Shown one piece after another: positions 37,769 through 50,644 of a stretch of DNA of 64,000 nucleotides. The notes beneath the pieces are model-generated. The model was given only the letters and a program-made list of their open reading frames with translations. It did not search any database and was not told where the DNA came from. This DNA comes from Augochlora pura (lineage: Eukaryota > Arthropoda > Insecta > Hymenoptera > Halictidae). Each line of letters begins with the position of its first letter. Position 1 is the first letter of the stretch. The translations under genes and the position numbers were made by a program. The DNA is taken from assembly GCF_028453695.1 (NCBI RefSeq), contig NC_135776.1, positions 1,798,001-1,862,000 on the forward strand. Direction: 5' to 3'.

Positions 37769-37802
37769 CTCTCTCTCTCTCTCTCTCTTGCACACACACA
37801 CG
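37769..37802 (+). repeat. (CT)n followed by (CA)n
   Basis: CT run of about 10 units joined to a short CA run. Confidence 0.75.
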
Positions 37803-38851
37803 CCGGCTGTTATACGAAAGGTCAGCGTGTAACCCGCAATAATTACAAGTCCGGTACATTATGCACGGTCGGCCGAATGCGGAAGGAACGTCAGGTCTCC
37901 GGCGTCGAGGCTCCTTTGGGCCGAGCTCTGCGCGAAGGGGACGCCGCCTTCTTCCATTAATCTCGCGGCAATCGAAATTAGCATAATTGACGGAGCGGAG
38001 AATAGCGGGCTGTTCGACTCCGAAACGCCATCTCGTATAATCTCTCCATATATCTCACTCAGTGTTTTCCGATAAAGCACGCATCCGCGGGGACGAGGAC
38101 CATCGACCCCGGCGAGCTCCCACTTTACGTCGCTGCCGATCCTTCCTGAGAAAAGCCTGCGAACATTGCGTCGATAATTAGAGGAAACCCTTCCGATTTA
38201 TCTCGCAGAAATATTAAATACCGAGACCAGAAAAGCTGCAAGAAGATAAAGATATCGTTTAGGATATCCTCCAAAACATCCGACGATCACAGCAAAGCAC
38301 AGCAAGGTGTCGTCGTTTATAAATTTCACCGATGACTCGACGATCGTCGGACGGTTGATAAAAACTCATCCCGAAGGGACGGCTCTTCGTTCACGGCTGA
38401 ACAAGTCGCGTCCGAGTCGCTTTTGGCTATCCTGCGGGGAGTTTCGCGAGGCAGACGCGTGCCAGAGCAATGGTGTCCGGAAAGTTTCAGGCTGGACCTT
38501 GAGGAACCACTGTTTTTTCACCGCGTGCTGTTCAGCCGGCTAAAATCCTCGGCCGCGTGTATCGAATGAACATCGGGGAATGAGAAGGGAAGGATGCCGG
38601 TGGCTCTGATAAATGGCTGACGCGGGAAAAAATCCGCGTCGATACGTCTTGGTCGAGAAGACGCGCGTTGAACAAGATAGGGGCGGAGAGAAATCTAGAA
38701 AACATTCCTCGAGACCTTGGACAAATTAACAACTTATTTCGATGTTCGTTCCACCGGTAGTCGAATGCCGAATGTATCCGAAACGGATCTTAGTGGTACC
38801 CTAAATATTTCGCGTCGTTTAACAGCTTTGGACACGGATCAGTCGTTTATT

Positions 38852-39067
38852 CTGAAGCTCATTGATTGTAATAGCTAGGATATTGCAGACCGTGGTAGAT
38901 GGAGCCTCGTAGACTGTAGTGGCTTGGACCGCATAGACTTTAATAGCAAGGACCTCGCGGAACGTAGCGGCTAGGACCTCGCAAATTATAATGGCTCGAA
39001 CCGCATAGACTATAATGCCTAAGGCCCCATGGATTATAGCGGATTGGACCGCGTAGACCGCACTGTC
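38852..39067 (-). repeat. Degenerate 24-bp minisatellite, about 9 units
   Basis: Units are variants of CTTGGACCGCATAGACTNTAATGG in direct tandem with a constant 24-bp period and strong divergence. On the minus strand the whole array stays open within a 112-codon frame (39157-38819). There it gives an 8-residue period of the type A-I/T-x-V-Y-A/E-V-Q. I do not recognise a protein. Confidence 0.7.
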
Positions 39068-39549
39068 TAGCATCTCCTCGCCAGCTGTCATTTCGATAAA
39101 CTTTCGCAAACTTGTCAAGAAAATAAAGAGAATAAATTCTCTGCGCGCGGGGATCATTCTCCGCGTTCTCTGATCGTTTTCCCCTGGCAGCCGAAGGGTT
39201 AAGGACAGCGGGGAATCATGGATAACGACGGAGAAGCAGAGACCGGCACTGATAGAAGATCCTCCCGAAGAAAAGGTGCGAGAGGTCGCGAGAGGCAGAG
39301 GCGTTCTCTATCTATCATTGCCTCGCGAGTTTCGCATCCATCTTCCTTCTCCACCGCCATCACGGCCCGCCGTCCTGCCTCCCCTGTAACCATCATCCGC
39401 CATGCCACCGCATTATTCTCTCCTTTCTTCGACCGACTATCTCTCCTTCTCTTTTTCTCTGTCCTCCTCCTTGGCCCGCGATCGTTGCGTTCTGGCGCGG
39501 AATAAGCCACGGAATCGGACGCGGAATCGCGACACGAGCTCAAAGAACG

Positions 39550-39665
39550 TTTCTGTAGAAAGCTGACAAGCCTCTCTACAGTGTTTACGAGTTTTCGACG
39601 ATCTACAATTTTTTAAGACATCCTGCAGTTTTATTAAAACTCTCTTCGCAAGCCTACGATTCTTC
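39550..39665 (+). repeat. Weak TACA-rich degenerate repeat
   Basis: Phrases resembling the 41.1-kb array (CTCTACAGTGTTTACGAG, GATCTACAATTTTTT, CCTACGATTCTTCAG) recur, again at about 20-30 bp. Possibly the same ancestral minisatellite. Confidence 0.3.
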
Positions 39666-41094
39666 AGACCGGAGGCTCGAACCTTGAGGAAAGGGTGGTA
39701 ACCTCGGGAGCCAATAATCGGCGAAGAAGCTCGTGCGACAGAGGGACAGTGGCAGTGCGTGAGGACACAGCCGGCGATCCCGTTCGATCTGTTTGATTAA
39801 GAAAGTGGCCCCTTCGTATCGACCAGGTCGTAGAGGGTCGAAACGTGTGTCCGCGCATACGTAAATACGGGTCGCGCTTTGTGCCGCGTTCGAAACGCAA
39901 ATACGTGGCAACCGGAAGATAAGCGGTGGTTCGAAGGGTACGGTCTAGAGGCTGCAGACCGATTCCCGAGGATCTCTCGATACCGCGGAAAATAAAAGGA
40001 ATTATCGCCCTCCAGTTTAATTTACTTAATCACGGTCCGTGGCGCGAAAAGGCACGGATTATAAAAATAACGGGAACACGCGCCCGCTGATGCGCCGACC
40101 ACGCGGAACGAGAATGCGATGCCACTGCACGTGGATGACACATAAATACTAATTGCACGTGCCTATCGATTGCTTCCTCTAGCCAACAATTTATTCACCC
40201 TTGAATCGTTTAATTGAATCGAATCGCAAAAGTTAAATAAAAATCTCCCTTTTGAATGAAGTAGACGAAGAAGCTGTCTATCCATCTGGAGGTTTTCTTT
40301 AATTTTTTAGAGGTTCGACGATCTAGGTTTTAAAAGATGATGCCTGGTAATGGTTGAACAACACCTTGGAATAAAGACGCGTGTGTTTGGACGTCGCTGC
40401 TGGACATTCGCGCGAGAACCAACAACGAGGGCGGCTTTTAATAGAGCGGGGAATAGAATGTTTGCGGCTGGACAGGCTGACAGTTCAATTTCCTAACAAT
40501 GCGTCCTAACGACGAGTCCGCGGAGGAACGGCGAACGCGACGTGCAGGTAAATATTTGACGAGCGCGTGGACTTGTTGTCGAAACGACGGCGGACGACTG
40601 TAAGGATCGCCTCGAGATGAATTATATCGAGTCGTCTACGGTTAGAGCTGATGCTGGAAACACGTTCGTTTCTTGCACAAAGAAACTGCGCGCCGGTAAC
40701 CGTCGAACTAGACTTCCTCAGAGGTCCAACAGAAACAGGAAACCTAGAGTGTGGGCGTACAACGAACTGGTTGCACGACAACTTTCTCATCCCTCTCGAA
40801 ACTCTTTTCCCTCTCGTCTGAACTAGTGGTATCGCTGCACACCTGATTGCAATAGGGCAGTGTCAACAGAACTACGAGATGAGAATCGATACAGGTCTTG
40901 CCAACAAAGAAACCTGATTTGACCCGGTGTTTTCAAGAACTTGTGCAAACTATCCAAACTTTGGAGACTATTCTCGCGTCGGGGGCTGTTTGAATCAGCT
41001 TCCTACCACGTTCTACATTATTTAATCCTGTTGCCATAGATCGACATACACTCTTGAAGGCCGGGAGATTTACTTTTAGGCATCCGCGAAGTTT

Positions 41095-41265
41095 AACGGT
41101 GTCTCCACATTGTGACAGGTCTTACAATTACGGCTCTACAATGCTTTTCGTGGCCTTTACAATTTTGAACACGGTCTACAAAATTGCTTACGAGCCCCAA
41201 CAATTTTTACAAGCTTTACAGTTTTCCTTGCGAATTCTGCACTTGTCATTTTTCCACAGATTTTG
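41095..41265 (+). repeat. Degenerate repeat with period about 20 bp
   Basis: Successive phrases such as GGTCTTACAATTAC, GGCTCTACAATGC, GGCCTTTACAATTTTG and GGTCTACAAAATTGC recur at roughly 19-21 bp. The units are too diverged to fix an exact consensus by eye. Confidence 0.45.
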
Positions 41266-41784
41266 CAAATGTCAACAGGTCCTGCTTGGGACACCAGCAT
41301 CAAAAACTCTTGAGAAACTTCTTGGAGTATTTATCTATCGAGCTACGAATTCGGGAAAAGCAGTCGGTGCATCCTAAAAGAGTCATCGAACCCGTAAGCC
41401 TTTGACAACGACAACAGTTCGAAGTTCGTCGCGAAGGGCTCCGGAACAGGAAAACGAGAATTAAAATGCACGATCGAACACCGCCGGGACCCTAACGGCC
41501 TCGGCGTTAGACGTGTACTACAATGCTGTCGTTGAACTCCGCTCTTTTCGAACCTTTCACGATCGCTAGGAGGACGTGTCGCAAAGGGCCGGTCGTCGGG
41601 CACGTAATCGGAATCTAAATGCACCCCGTTTAAATCCTGACGCATCTCCCACGGTCTAAGCTTTTCTGTTGGGGGTCGACGAACCCCTGAGACCTGGCCA
41701 CGGTCAAGAATTTGGACGTTGCGCCGTCTGGGCCCGCGGGAGACTGGAGAGAAGAGAGCGGAAAAGAAGGCAGACGAAGAAGAC

Positions 41785-41830
41785 GAGAGAGAGAGAGAGA
41801 GAGAGAGGGGGGGGAGAGAGAAAGAGAAAG
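41785..41830 (+). repeat. (GA)n microsatellite with G8 block
   Basis: GA run interrupted by eight consecutive G, then GA again. Confidence 0.8.
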
Positions 41831-42962
41831 ACGAAGGAGTCGAGGGAGACGATAAAGACGAAGAAGAGGAAAAAAACGGAGAATGAACCGGACGGATGGG
41901 GGAGGGCAGTGTGGGAGCCGGAAAGTTGTTTGTACTAGTCCGCCGAATATAAATACGAAACCCCGGGCTAAAAGTCACCAGTAGAAGAAGCGACGATACG
42001 TTAAACTAGTCACCGGGTACTCGACTACATCTCGCAGTTTATACTAGGTCCAACGATTCAATCATCCTAAATAGAAGATCATTGATCACCATTCAAGTTT
42101 CATTCGCTGCGAAATATTAATCCTTGGCACAGTTGGGAAGCAAGGGAAGAAGTTCAAGGAGCAACGGAGGCTGCGGAATCCAATTTGCATCGTGTTTCTC
42201 TGTGATTTGAATTTTTATACAGCTCTATATTTAGTGGAAGAGAAAAATTGGACTTGAAGAATAGATATAAAAATAGAAGCTAGACTAGTGACTCTAATAT
42301 GATATAATCTAATCTAACAAGGAGAGGTCACGGACTTCGGGTCACCCACTTTAGTGAAATGTTTTTTTTTTGCCGTTCGGTAAGATATTGAAACACAAAC
42401 GCGAAGGTCATGGGTTAGATTGTTTGCCGCGATTACATTATTTTTTCCTCCGTGTTTTTTATAGTACGCTCGTATCTCGAAACGCGGAGAACACGTTCGA
42501 AAACATTCCACGAGCTATACCATACGCGGCGACAACGTTTGATCCGATATCGTTTAAACATTAAATATCTTTACAAATTAATTTAATTGATTTTCAATCT
42601 CGACTCGGCAAACAAAAATATTTTTATAAAAGAGGGTGACCCTGAAGTCCGTGGCCTCTCCAACCAAGTAGTAATCGCTCGTTGAACGTAATCTCAATCG
42701 ATTTTGCAACCCGGTGTTTAATCTACGATAATTTTGCTTTTTTCGGTCATCAATATGGCAGTCCGAATAACAAAAAGAGAGGAAACTAAGCTGAGAGAGG
42801 TCGATAGACTGACGAAAACAGTTTTCGATAAAACTGTTTAGTTTTGCTACGTGTATTTTTCGACGAAACCTTGATAGGAACGAGTCGATCGGACCTCGAC
42901 AAAAGCCGACGGCGTATTTACATAGATCTTGGACGTGGAGGCCGAGGACAAAAGGATCCAAG

Positions 42963-44295
42963 ATGCATATGGTAGAGGAATACGTGAACGCGAGCAAGTT
43001 CCAGTACAAGGACGCGCTCGAGGTGATCGAAGAATTCGGGAAAGAGATCTCTGAGATGAAAGGCAGGTGCATAGACATCGGTTGCGGGCCTGGGAACGTC
43101 ACCAAGACCCTGCTGTTGCCGAGGCTGGCGGCGGAAGCCGAGCTCGTTGGTAAGAGAACCGCCTAATCTCTCTTTCAACGAGTCCCCTAATTTCTCAAGG
43201 TTCTCAGGAGCGGACATATCGAAGGAGATGGTCGAGTATGCGAGGGATAAGTGCAGCGACGAGAAGAGGCTGTCCTTTATCTGTCTGGATATTCAGACCG
43301 GCTATCTGCCCAACGAGCTGGTGGGCCAGTTCAGCAACGCGTTCTCCTTCTTCTGTCTTCACTGGTGCGATAATCCATGGTATCTATCCCGAGCTTTCTA
43401 CAATAATTACAGGGTTCTTGGATACGTAAAACTTTAGTTGTAAGAGGATACTGAGCGAAACACTTGCTTACGACAGAAAATTAAAATGAATTACCTGTGA
43501 ACGTTCAGGAAAACTTACGGGAACATATGGAAGATGCTGCGACCTGGAGGCACCGCTCTGACCATGTTCCTGGCTCGCAACGACGGTTTCGACGTCTACA
43601 TGGACGTGTACGAAAATCCGCTCTACCGACCATACATGCAGGTTAACAATTGATTTTTAATTATCGTCGAACCGACGACTCCACCTCTTCGTTAAACGAA
43701 GACTAGTCTCGCGATTGAATTGACTAACCAAAGTTGTTCGAATGTTTTTCCGGAAACTTATTCGCGATAATCTTTCGAGGCAACTTTATCGAATTACTCT
43801 TACCTATGGCAACTTTGGCATCATCAAACTTGCCAATAATCATCGTCGGTGTTTTCTCCTGCAGGACGTGGACCGTTACGTGCCCTACTATCACAGATGC
43901 AAGGATAAAAGATCCTCCCTGAGGAAGGTGCTGGAGGACACGGGATTCGACGTTCTGCACTGCAGCAAGAGGCAGAGGAGCTACGTTTACCAAAACAAAC
44001 TCGCACTAAAGAGTAAGGAGAACAAAATTTAAAAAAACCGAAGAATTGTAAAACGATTTTCAAAGGACTAACAAAAGAAAAAAAAATTCTTACAGAGCAC
44101 GTCACAGCTGTGAACCCGTTCATCAAACGGTTCCCAGAGGAGCTTCGCGATGATTTTATGGAGGACATATCCCAGGGGATCGTGAAGCAAAAGATCCTCT
44201 TCAAAACTCAAGACGATTGCTCGGATCAGGAGAACAAAATCTTGGATATCTACGACATCTTAGTAGCGTACGTCAGGAAACCTTTGGGCTCGTGA
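42963..44295 (+). CDS. jhamt: Juvenile hormone acid methyltransferase (5 exons, 279 aa)
   Basis: SAM-dependent methyltransferase that in this family methylates farnesoic acid or juvenile hormone acid in the corpora allata, the last step of JH synthesis. Exons: 42963-43149, 43208-43379, 43509-43641, 43865-44012, 44096-44295. All introns are GT-AG and the joined frame is open to TGA. The SAM-binding motif I core DIGCGPG lies at about residues 38-44, followed by GADIS across the first intron (the family's GxDxS acidic loop). LHW at 113-115 and LRPGG near 130 follow the JHAMT pattern, and the 279-aa length fits. The start at 42963 was preferred over the ATG at 42969 because it puts a Gln at residue 14 and a Trp at residue 120, positions I recall as substrate contacts in this family (from memory, unchecked). 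A JHAMT-like paralogue with another substrate cannot be excluded, but I see no second copy here. Confidence 0.86.
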
Positions 44296-44370
44296 AACGG
44301 GACATTTGTTGGGCGTTCGTTGAAACAGACAATGTTGTTGCTGCTATACCGTATACCTACTGTAATTGTT

Positions 44371-44376
44371 AATAAA
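44371..44376 (+). terminator. Polyadenylation signal of jhamt
   Basis: A canonical AATAAA lies 76 bases after the jhamt stop codon, and the DNA after it is T-rich. It implies a very short 3' UTR. Confidence 0.6.
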
Positions 44377-47300
44377 AATGCACTGTAAAATCGTTCCTTT
44401 TTTATCCAAGTTCCTCTCAGGAGAATCAATGTTTTGAAAGAGGTGATAGAAAGAAACGTAGTCTTACCTGATCGAGGGGACTAAGATACCTAGTAGGAAA
44501 TAGTAGGATTTCCTTAAGAAAGGGAACAGGCATCTTGGTGGAAGAACGTGGTAGAGGATGCGGCAGGATCCGAGGGAAGTCTCGACGGAGTCACAGGTTC
44601 TCAGCATCGTTTCTACAACACTAAACTTTATTGTACTCTATATATCTTTGATTTTACAATACGGTACAGCCATTTATAGAATATCGTTTAAAACTCATAT
44701 ATCGTCGTACGGGTAATAAGTGGATGTGTCCTGGTGCTTACGTGGTAACCATACACAGGATAGTAACAATTTTCGCTAACGCTTCCCTCCTAAAAAAAAA
44801 AACGCACGCCGCGCAAGTTCGATAAGCTGCTTGAAACACCGTGGTCATTATTAGTCGTCGATCGACGCCCGACACCGCGGACATTCTTCCAAGGACAGCG
44901 ACGCGTCGCCGCGATCGCGAACTTGGCCAAGAGAGGCAAGAAAGTCCTCCGTAGACTAGTTTAGTTACCGCGGAACGTTTCATCGCGCCGCCTTGGCAGG
45001 ACCGCGGTGTCGGTGAACCGACGGTGGACCTTGACGAAAGCGGTACCGAAAAACCCTAATTAAACGGAAGCGACCCGATTCGCCAACTGCAACCTCTCCC
45101 GTTGACAGAAGGCTGACAGGGTCGTAGGAATTCTTGGATCTCGTCGATCGTTGCTGGCGACGAGTGCAGTCCCGTGCAGTCCTGCGTCGATCTCGATTCA
45201 CCATTTAAATCGCGTTAGCGCGACGACGATGGCGCGTCGAGGTCTCGTCTGACCAGCTTCGAGGATGCATTTACGAGCGCGAGCTCGTTGTTAGATCGCG
45301 CGGAACAAATACCTATAATCTTGCGATACCTGTAAGCACGGAGCTGCTTCGATTTATCTAAAGTATTTGATTATTGAAAATATTGTCGCGGACGAATCGA
45401 AACGTGAACGGAATTTTTTCTGAAGACGATCGATAATGATTCGGTGCTGCACCGCCGTGTCACATCGAGAACTGCACAGCCGCGCTCGAGCGCACCGCGA
45501 GATCGTCCATGTGGTAGCTGCACGACGCGCACAGCCTAGCCTCTCGTCTACGGTCGAAGCGAAACAATTTGTAAATCCGTCGAAATCGAAAAATATTCCG
45601 AAACGTACGAAAAAACAGTCCGAAGGAGAACGCATCGAAAAAGTCGGATCGATCGGTGGTTTTTTTGTATAGACACACGGTATAAAACGGCTCAAAAAAT
45701 TCTTATCGTTTACGGAAGTTCTGTGCGAATACGCCGGCTGGCGACGCGAACGACCGCCGCGTCGCGTTCGCGGGCAGGGCTCGAGGCTCGTGCGGGATAA
45801 CACGGACAAGATTCGTGAAGAAAGAACGGCTAAGAAAGGCGAATACTGATCGATCGAAAGACGTAACCGTCGGAGAATCTGAAAGATGGCGAACGTAAAG
45901 GGCGCGTTGAAGAATACTACTTGCTCGCGGGATTCCTTGTATTCGGCGAGGGCGGCGAGTGTTCGAGACTGATCGGCACACGGACGGCCGAGAGAGATCG
46001 CAAGCGACCGTGACGACCCCCGCGATCCGCATCTATTCTCGCTATCTTGTTATCGATCCCCTGCGGCCCGCGCGCGTGATAATGTTGTAAATCCTTGGAC
46101 GGGGGAACAATCGCGATGTTTCTCCTCTGCCCCCTCCCCGCCCCCACGGTAAGTGTATCGCGGTCGCGGAGGCAGCTTCCGTAAAAAATTCAATTGCCGC
46201 GGGTAAATCAATTGACGCGCGGCGCGACGCGTATAAAAGCGGCTTAAAATATGTATCGACGTGGAATCTTGAGAACGTTACACAACGCTCGGGATCCACC
46301 GTGGCCCGACTTCTAACGTGGAAGCAACTCGTAAATTACGGCTAATAGGCGGCCACGGTTTTGCACGGGCAATTAACGGGGCGTCGCGTCGACTCGAGTG
46401 AGTCGGCCGCGGCGACCGGCATAGCGAGCAAACACGAATCACCGAAGAGCGAAACGAAGAAGAAGCTGGACGAGAAACGAAATACGGAAAGAAAGCAGCT
46501 GGAAAATAAGGAAAGAAACGAAGACAGGGGGAAAGAACGAATCGTTAATTTGTCGGTCGCGTGATAACCGAAGGAATCGACCGTACAACAGGGAAAAAAC
46601 AGACTGCGACGCGTCGCACGAATTTCTAGAAGAGAAAGAAACAAGTCGCGCGCAAGCCTCGCGGAACACAAACGGATCGACCGTTATTAATCGTCTGTAA
46701 ATATTCCGCGTGGATCGATAACGTTCCCTCCCACCCTCTCTCTCTCGCTCTCTCTCTCGCTCTCTCTCTTTCTTTCTGCTTCTTGCGAGAGGAACAATAA
46801 ATTTAGCTCGAGCACGGGCCAACGATAAAACATCAAAACGCCAGGAAAGTATAGTCGGGGCTGAAGAAGCGGAGAACGCCTAGGAAAACCGGAGCCTCGA
46901 GCGCCGATGCGTTCGCCGGACAAAGATTGGCAAGACTATAGAAGACTATAGAAACGTTCGAAATACTAAGTGCTCACGATCCCTTTGATTGATCCGATAT
47001 TGCTGCTCGCCCACGATCCGGAAATGCCACCTATTCGCACATCGACTGGGTATACGAGACTAGTCCGGTGTCTGTCTTCGTATCATCGCAGAGAAATCAA
47101 CTGTCCAGGACTACTGTAAAACGGCGACCACTTGAAACGATGCTGTACAAAAATCATTTCTAAGTTAAACGATTCCGGCGACGCGAACGAATACGAAAGC
47201 CATTTTCGGACGATTCGGGCTAAAAACAAATTCCAAGAGCGGCCCAGCCTCTCTTGCTCGCAGGTTTGTCCAGTTCCGAAGAAACAAAATCGAGTAAATT

Positions 47301-49313
47301 GAGCAAGAAATATATTCTCGGGTCGTTCGAAAGCTACAACGAGCCGATACAATTTGCGCGAAACACAGCATCGAAAGTGGCTCCAGACCGAGTAACTGTG
47401 CTACCTTGTGATCCGAGGGCCGGACCACACAGCCCGGGTCATTGAGCGTTAACCGAGGAAACTTTTGCTGCCTATTGGCGAAGGTAGCGAGACGCGGCGA
47501 AGCCTCGATGGTTGCGCAGCGAGAACAGCGATAGACAACTATCGAGGCGATATCGTAGCGCGCCGAGAGGCGCGAACGCCGTACGGAAGAAACGAGCATA
47601 TTTAAAGAGACGCGCGTGCAGAGAACGAACGTGCGAACCGAGCGAGGTTCGCGTGGAAAGATCACATTGAACATCGACAGTAGTAGTATTCGAAGCATCG
47701 AAGAATTGACAGAGCTGACGGTCGGTTCAACGAACCCGGTGTTCCCTCCGTAGCGTCGCACGGGTCCCGTCTATCCTATCCTTCTCCACCGTGCCCGAAA
47801 ATCGGCTTCGACCGAAACCGGGTTCGCCCCGTTCGCGGATCGGGATCGCGACGCTACGGAGAGAAGACCAAATCGCGGCGAAGAGGAGCGTGCACGCGCG
47901 CCGTGGTTTTCCCCTCGCGCGTGCAATTTCGAGTCAGGTACGAAGAGAGAAAATCGTTGTCACGATGTGTGGAGAGCTCGTTGCCGCCGCGGAAGCCAAC
48001 GGATTTTCACGGAGGAAGTGGAGGAAGAACGCGAGCGGGCGCGCGCAAGAATTGTGGTAACGTAACGAGTTCTGTTTTGGTGGCCCGTCGAGAATATACG
48101 ATCCCGGATAGAAGAGGTGTCCGGGAGGCTAGTCCCTTCGGAAACCGCGCGAGAACAGTCAGCGACGTCGGACCGCTACGATCGTCGATAGGCCGTTTCG
48201 ATATTACGATTACTCCGCGCGACGGGACGGGCGATTGCAGAGGGAATGGTCGACAAGCGGGCACGCTCTTACGGGGAACGTTGAAATTTTTTGGCAAGCT
48301 TCGAGCGACTACGCCTCGACCACCCCTAGCCTCGTTTTGCAACCCCCGTTTTTTCCGGTACCATGTTCACGCATCGGTCTCGATGCTCCGACAACCGAAC
48401 AATCGAGCCTCCCCTTGACTTCCTCGAACGGCTCGAGTAAGAAGAGACGCGCGCGCTCGGTCGATGGAAGCAGTATATTTTCGCGTTTACTCCGAACGTA
48501 GTGTCCGCGCGAGCTACACCGGCTAACTATTGGCAAGAGTGGCTTGGAGCAGGCTTAGAGGTACAACTTGGACTACCCTGTCTCTCCGGTGTAGACGAAT
48601 GCAACGGAGAAATGGTAACGCAGCGTGCGGAACTGCGTGGAACGGCCAAGTATCTCTAAAATCGCTCGTTGGTCTCGCGGTCACAGATCGCGCGCAAAAC
48701 TAGTCTCGCGTTCATCCAAACTAAACGACCACGGCTAAAACGCTATGTTACTGCCACCTTTATCGCTACGTCTACTACCATTAACAACATCAACAGCAAC
48801 AACACATAATATATCAACATGAATATATATAGATGTATAATATCTGTCCTCGTTAATCTAGTCGTTTACGCTTACACGGTAGGTACACACGGTTGGCTGT
48901 AATATTACATACGTAACGCCGAGAAACTAAACGCACGCGTTTCAACGGTTCCCATCACCGTGCCGGAATATAGGAAGAGGACGAAACGGAGGGAACCGAG
49001 TCGTCCTGAGCGAGTACGCGGTGTTCGCGCGCGAAACGATCGGTGTCGCGGAAAGAAAACTTTGCAACCCCTTTGCGGATCGATGCGGATCCTAGACAGC
49101 GGCGGCTATTTGCCAGCGGAGACACCGTCAACCAGTACCCGCCTGCTTTCATTGCTAAATACTCGCAGCTGTCTCTCTATGGAAGCCGATTTCAATGAGC
49201 TTGACGGCCCGAGCGAGTCGAAGACTCCCAAACGGAAACCGTTGCCGCGATTGGACCGGAAGAGAGCCGAAAGTCCTCGGCAATGGTCCCGGAAGCCGTC
49301 GCTCGGCCTACGG

Positions 49314-49314
<1 letters not shown>

Positions 49315-49360
<46 letters not shown>
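49315..49360 (+). repeat. (CT)n microsatellite
   Basis: CT run with one TTT break. Confidence 0.85.
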
Positions 49361-50277
49361 AGCGCAGAACGGAACCCCGCTATCGACGGACTGCGGAACT
49401 CTTCGCGACCTCGAAAAATTCGCTTCTCCTTCTAACGACGAGCGACGTCTGCAGCGTCGTCCACTGGAAGACGTCCCAGAAGACGCGTGTACGCGAACAT
49501 AGTGAAAACTGCAACAGTATTCTTTGCCACAAAGTTAACTTTTTAACTTGTTTCGTGCCCTACGCGTTTCAACGATAATTGCGCGCAAACCGTAGTCCCA
49601 GTTGTCAACGAAGAGAGTACATGGCTAATCGAGGAACAGCTCTCACAGTCCGATATCACCCTTTGAACGTTTCGCTCTCTCGACTACAAAGCGTTGGAAG
49701 CATTGTCACGGCGCGCGGTCGCGATCATCGAGCTCCTCTCGAATCGTCGTCGTTCGAGATCGCGTCGATGGCCGGGACCACCCGCCGTCGGACGCGCATC
49801 ATTTGCGACTAAACGATCGGAAAAACATTGACACACGTATTTAATGTGTATACGAACATGTACGCTTATGTATAGTTTTATCAATTGTGTGTATATACGG
49901 CAATTTCTACAATGTCTGCGAGAACGGGGAGACTTCGGCTGCGATTTATAGCGACTTCGACAATTCGCCCTGGCTCTCTCTCTCTCTCTGACTCTTGTTA
50001 TAGTTGAAGAGGTTCGATTGGGAACTGAAAATTGGCACCAGCGATCTCGTTACCACAAATTGAAAGTGGACCGCTGACAATATGCACTGGCGACACGGAA
50101 GAAATGGCGAAACTGATTGCGACTTGTCGAAATTATTTGAAGAAAACTCGCGTTGCCATTGCCCGAACGATTTCTCCGTAAACATCTGCAGTTCAATCGC
50201 AACTCCTCGATTCAGTCATTTTCTCGTTCGCTTCGTTCGACTAAAACGTAACTCGTACGCTAGAGAAAAACTATAGA

Positions 50278-50425
50278 GGATTTTTCGAGCAATCAACCAG
50301 CTTCGATTTCACCTGATAACTGCAGAGAATCATCGATCCAAGTTTCACCGCGTCGTAATTTATGTGTAAATTGAAGACTAGAGGATCTCTTGAGCAATGA
50401 ATTATTTTGATTTCACCCAATTTCC
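50278..50425. repeat. Imperfect direct duplication of about 42 bp
   Basis: GAGGATTTTTCGAGCAATCA with a following GATTTCACC (from about 50278) recurs as GAGGATCTCTTGAGCAATGA with GATTTCACC (from about 50381), roughly 105 bp apart. Confidence 0.4.
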
Positions 50426-50644
50426 CTTGGCAATGATCGAGTCCGTCGTCAGTCATCGTTAACCAGAGAAATTATCACGAAAACCGTGCCATCTTCTCAG
50501 GTCCCATTACTAAAAAGAGTCGAATCTCCGCCGTAGTCTCTTTCCTTTTCGCGTGAATCGCGCAGACCGTGTAAAAATCGGCAGGTCACGCGTATAGAAA
50601 CTTCCGACGATCGTCGCACGAGTTAACGAGCCATCGATTCGCGT

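Larger units (their letters stand above)
28201..42900. other. Gene-free region with CT/GA tracts and minisatellites
   Basis: No gene recognised. CT/GA-rich DNA dominates 28.4-35.3 kb; the last part (38.8-41.3 kb) has the cluster of degenerate minisatellites. Long frames such as minus 30316-29324 translate CT repeats. Confidence 0.5.

Noticed and set aside
42578..43217. Minus-strand frames over jhamt exons 1-2
   Set aside because: Shadows of the jhamt coding exons, which carry the methyltransferase motifs on the plus strand.
47165..47761. 198-codon minus-strand frame
   Set aside because: No family resemblance and no splice partners; the most complex of the unassigned frames, but unsupported.
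48960..49502. 180-codon plus-strand frame
   Set aside because: Contains a translated CT microsatellite (Ser-Leu repeats) and no domain.
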